Below, piece by piece: positions 61,607-64,000 of a stretch of 64,000 nucleotides of DNA (positions within the stretch are counted from its first letter, which is position 1; the number at the start of each line of letters is the position of its first letter). Below the pieces are notes generated by a model. That model was not told the DNA's origin, did not search any database, and worked only from the letters and a program-made list of their open reading frames with translations. A program made the position numbers and the translations under genes. Source of the stretch: Anthonomus grandis grandis (Eukaryota > Arthropoda > Insecta > Coleoptera > Curculionidae); NCBI RefSeq assembly GCF_022605725.1, contig NC_065550.1, positions 11,098,001 to 11,162,000 of the forward strand, in the 5' to 3' direction.

Positions 61607-63748
61607 CCTATAGCTATTGTTCCGATATGATTTCATTTTAATTTTTAGATATAATTTGTTTAACACTAAATAAATTTTTAAAATATTTTGATGTATTGTG
61701 TTTAAAAAAAATAGTCACATTTCACTCAATTACGGTTATCTATTATTCAAATTTATTTAAAAATTAATATTTAGGTTATACAAGATGACCCAAATGATCC
61801 TCTTTAAGTTTTGGACATAACCAGGGTTAAGAAAGTAGAACAGTTAATCATCATAGCATTGTCCGATTTGATTCCAATTTAATTTTTTAAGTTAATTTGA
61901 TGTACTGTAAATTATTTTAAAAATTTTTCTTATGAATTGTTTTTTAAAAAAATAATCATATCTCATTCTATTACTGTTATCTACTATTCGAATGTAATTT
62001 AAATTTACTATTTCGCATATACAAGATAGCCAAATGATGTTTTTTACGGTTTGAACACAACCAGAATTAGAAAAATATAATAACTAATAGCGTTAAAGAT
62101 TGTTCCGATATAATTTTTAGATATAATTTGATTAACCCTAAATGATTTTTAAAAATATTTTGATGTATTGTGTTTAAAAAAATAGTCATATCTTACTCAA
62201 TTACGGTTATCTATTATTCAAATTTCTTTTAAAATTAATATTTAGGTTATACAAGATGACCCAATTGATCCTTTTTAAGTTTTGGACATAACCAGGATTA
62301 AGAAAATAGAACAATTAATCATTATAGCATTGTCCGATTTGATTCCAATTACATTTTTGAAGTTGATTTGATATACTGTAAATTATTTTTAAAATTTTTC
62401 TTATGAATTGCTTTAAAAAAAAATAATTATATTTCACTCTATTACAGTTATCTATTATTCGAACATAATTTAAATTTACTATTTCGCATATACAAGATAG
62501 CCAAATGATGTTTTTTACGGTTTGAACACAACCAGAATTAAAAAAAATATAATAACTAATAGCGTTAAAGATTGTTCTAATTTAATTTGTAGATATAATT
62601 TGATTAACCCTAAATAATTTTTAAAAATATTTTGATGTATAGTGTTTAAAAAAAATAGTCATATCTCACTCAATTACGGTTATCTATTATTCAAATTTAT
62701 TTTAAAATTAATATTTAGGTTATACAAGATGACCCAAATGATCCTTTTTAAGTTTTGGACATAACCAGGGTTAAGAAAGTAGAACAGTTAATCATCATAG
62801 CATTGTCCGATTTGATTCCAATTTAATTTTTTAAGTTAATTTGATGTACTGTAAATTATTTTTAAAATTTTTCTTATGAATTGTTTTTTAAAAAAATAAT
62901 CATATCTCATTCTATTACTGTTATCTATTATTCGAATATAATTTCAATTTACTATTTCGCATATACAAGATAGCCAAATGATGTTTTTTACGGTTTGAAC
63001 ACAACCAGAATTAGAAAAATATAATAACTAATAGCGTTAAAGATTGTTCCGATTTAATTTTTAGATATAATTTGATTAACCCTAAATGATTTTTAAAAAT
63101 ATTTTGATGTATTGTGTTTAAAAAAATAGTCATATCTTTCTCAATTACGGTTATCTATTATTCAAATTTCTTTTAAAATTAATATTTAGGTTATACAAGA
63201 TGACCCAATTGATCCTTTTTAAGTTTTGGACATAACCAGGGTTAAGAAAATAGAAATATTAATCATTATAGCATTGTCCGATTTGATTCCAATTTCATTT
63301 TTTAAGTTTAGTTGATATACAGTAAATTATTTTTAAAATTTTTCTTATGAATTGCCTTTTAAAAAAATTATTATATTTCACTCTATTACAGTTATCTATT
63401 AATCCAATATATTTTAAATTTACTATTTCGCATATACAAGATAGCTAAATGAAGTTTTTTACGGTTTGAACACAACCAGATTTAAGATAATATAATAACT
63501 AATAGCGTTAGCGATTGTTCTGATTTAATTTTAATTCAATTTTTAGGTAAAATTTGAATAATCCTAAATAATTTTTTTTAAATATTTTGATGTATTGTGT
63601 TTAAAAAAAAATAGTCATATCTCACTCAATTACGGTTATCTATTATTCAAATATAAATTAAAATTATTATTTAGGTTATACAAGATGACTGAAATGATCC
63701 TTTTTATGTTTTGGACATAACCAGGATAAAGAAAATCGATTACTATTA
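61607..63748. repeat. Satellite 2 higher-order unit U11: 9 monomers, 2142 bp
   Basis: Order A-B-A-B-A-B-A-B-A'. The first A has AGTCACATTTCAC and ATCCTCTTTAAG like U2 and U8, while the middle resembles U1/U7. It is therefore a mosaic of the two unit classes. Confidence 0.88.
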
Positions 63749-64000
63749 CCTATAGCTATTGTTCCGATATGATTTCATTTTAATTTTTAGATATAATTTG
63801 TTTAACACTAAATAAATTTTTAAAATATTTTGATGTATTGTGTTTAAAAAAAATAGTCACATTTCACTCAATTACGGTTATCTATTATTCAAATTTATTT
63901 AAAAATTAATATTTAGGTTATACAAGATGACCCAAATGATCCTCTTTAAGTTTTGGACATAACCAGGGTTAAGAAAGTAGAACAGTTAATCATCATAGCA
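63749..64000. repeat. Satellite 2 unit U12, start only
   Basis: The first A monomer of the next unit repeats 61607-61858 at an offset of 2142 bp (AGTCACATTTCAC, ATCCTCTTTAAG) and is cut by the window end just before its B. Confidence 0.88.

Larger units (their letters stand above)
42577..64000. repeat. Satellite array 2: AT-rich, alternating A and B monomers of about 238 bp
   Basis: Head-to-tail array of two related monomers giving a basic period of about 471 bp (GTCCGATTT at 42838, 43310, 43781). Type A contains ACGGTTATCTATTATTC, GGTTATACAAGATGACC and GGACATAACCAGGGTTAAG. Type B contains ACAGTTATCTATTATTCG, GCATATACAAGATAGCC and GAACACAACCAGAATTAAG. The matching order of motifs shows that A and B derive from one ancestor. 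No unique sequence or mobile element interrupts it and it runs off the window end. I do not recognise the family. Confidence 0.96.

Noticed and set aside
1..64000. rDNA spacer, telomere or transposon-derived repeat
   Set aside because: I saw no rRNA segment, no short telomeric repeat, no terminal repeats and no reverse transcriptase or transposase coding text in either array.

Overview
The window is almost wholly satellite DNA. It holds two unrelated-looking tandem arrays separated by a run of 100 N. I found no gene, tRNA, rRNA, transposon or CRISPR array that I could support. Kilobase-scale tandem repeats with monomers of a few hundred bases, higher-order structure and many nested duplications point to a eukaryotic chromosome, in heterochromatin and possibly at or near a centromere. 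The species cannot be named from the sequence; an arthropod is a guess, not a result.

Region 1 (1-42460) is an array of a 366-bp monomer on one strand throughout, roughly 120 units by length. Most units carry a BamHI site (GGATCC), so the family would give a BamHI ladder. Besides full-length units there are recurrent shortened classes (about 361, 279, 272 and 246 bp). These private deletions act as markers and show that the array grew by nested tandem duplications with offsets of 1100, 1608, 1714, 2103 and 5300 bp. Further duplicated blocks have offsets of 3191, 4663, 5763, 6863 and 8390 bp. Copies are nearly identical, so the amplification is recent or kept homogeneous.

The middle (42461-42576) is an assembly feature. 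The last 15 bases before the N run match the reverse complement of a PacBio 16-mer barcode (bc1003, recalled from memory). A second barcode-like string at 35371-35384 sits where the array jumps back 1100 bp. Both suggest untrimmed read ends, so the join of the two arrays and at least one duplication should not be taken as biology without read support.

Region 2 (42577-64000) is a very AT-rich array of about 238-bp monomers of two related types, A and B, that alternate. The alternation is broken by a special A-type monomer (A'), which ends in a distinctive junction containing CCTATAGCTATT and is normally followed by another A. The junction divides the array into units of 7, 9, 9, 3, 7, 5, 7, 9, 5, 19 and 9 monomers: always odd. 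A 4.57-kb stretch recurs 9504 bp downstream, and smaller recent duplications of 486 and 943 bp are visible.

Short open reading frames occur in most 366-bp units and in a few AT-rich units. They are by-products of the repeats, not genes.
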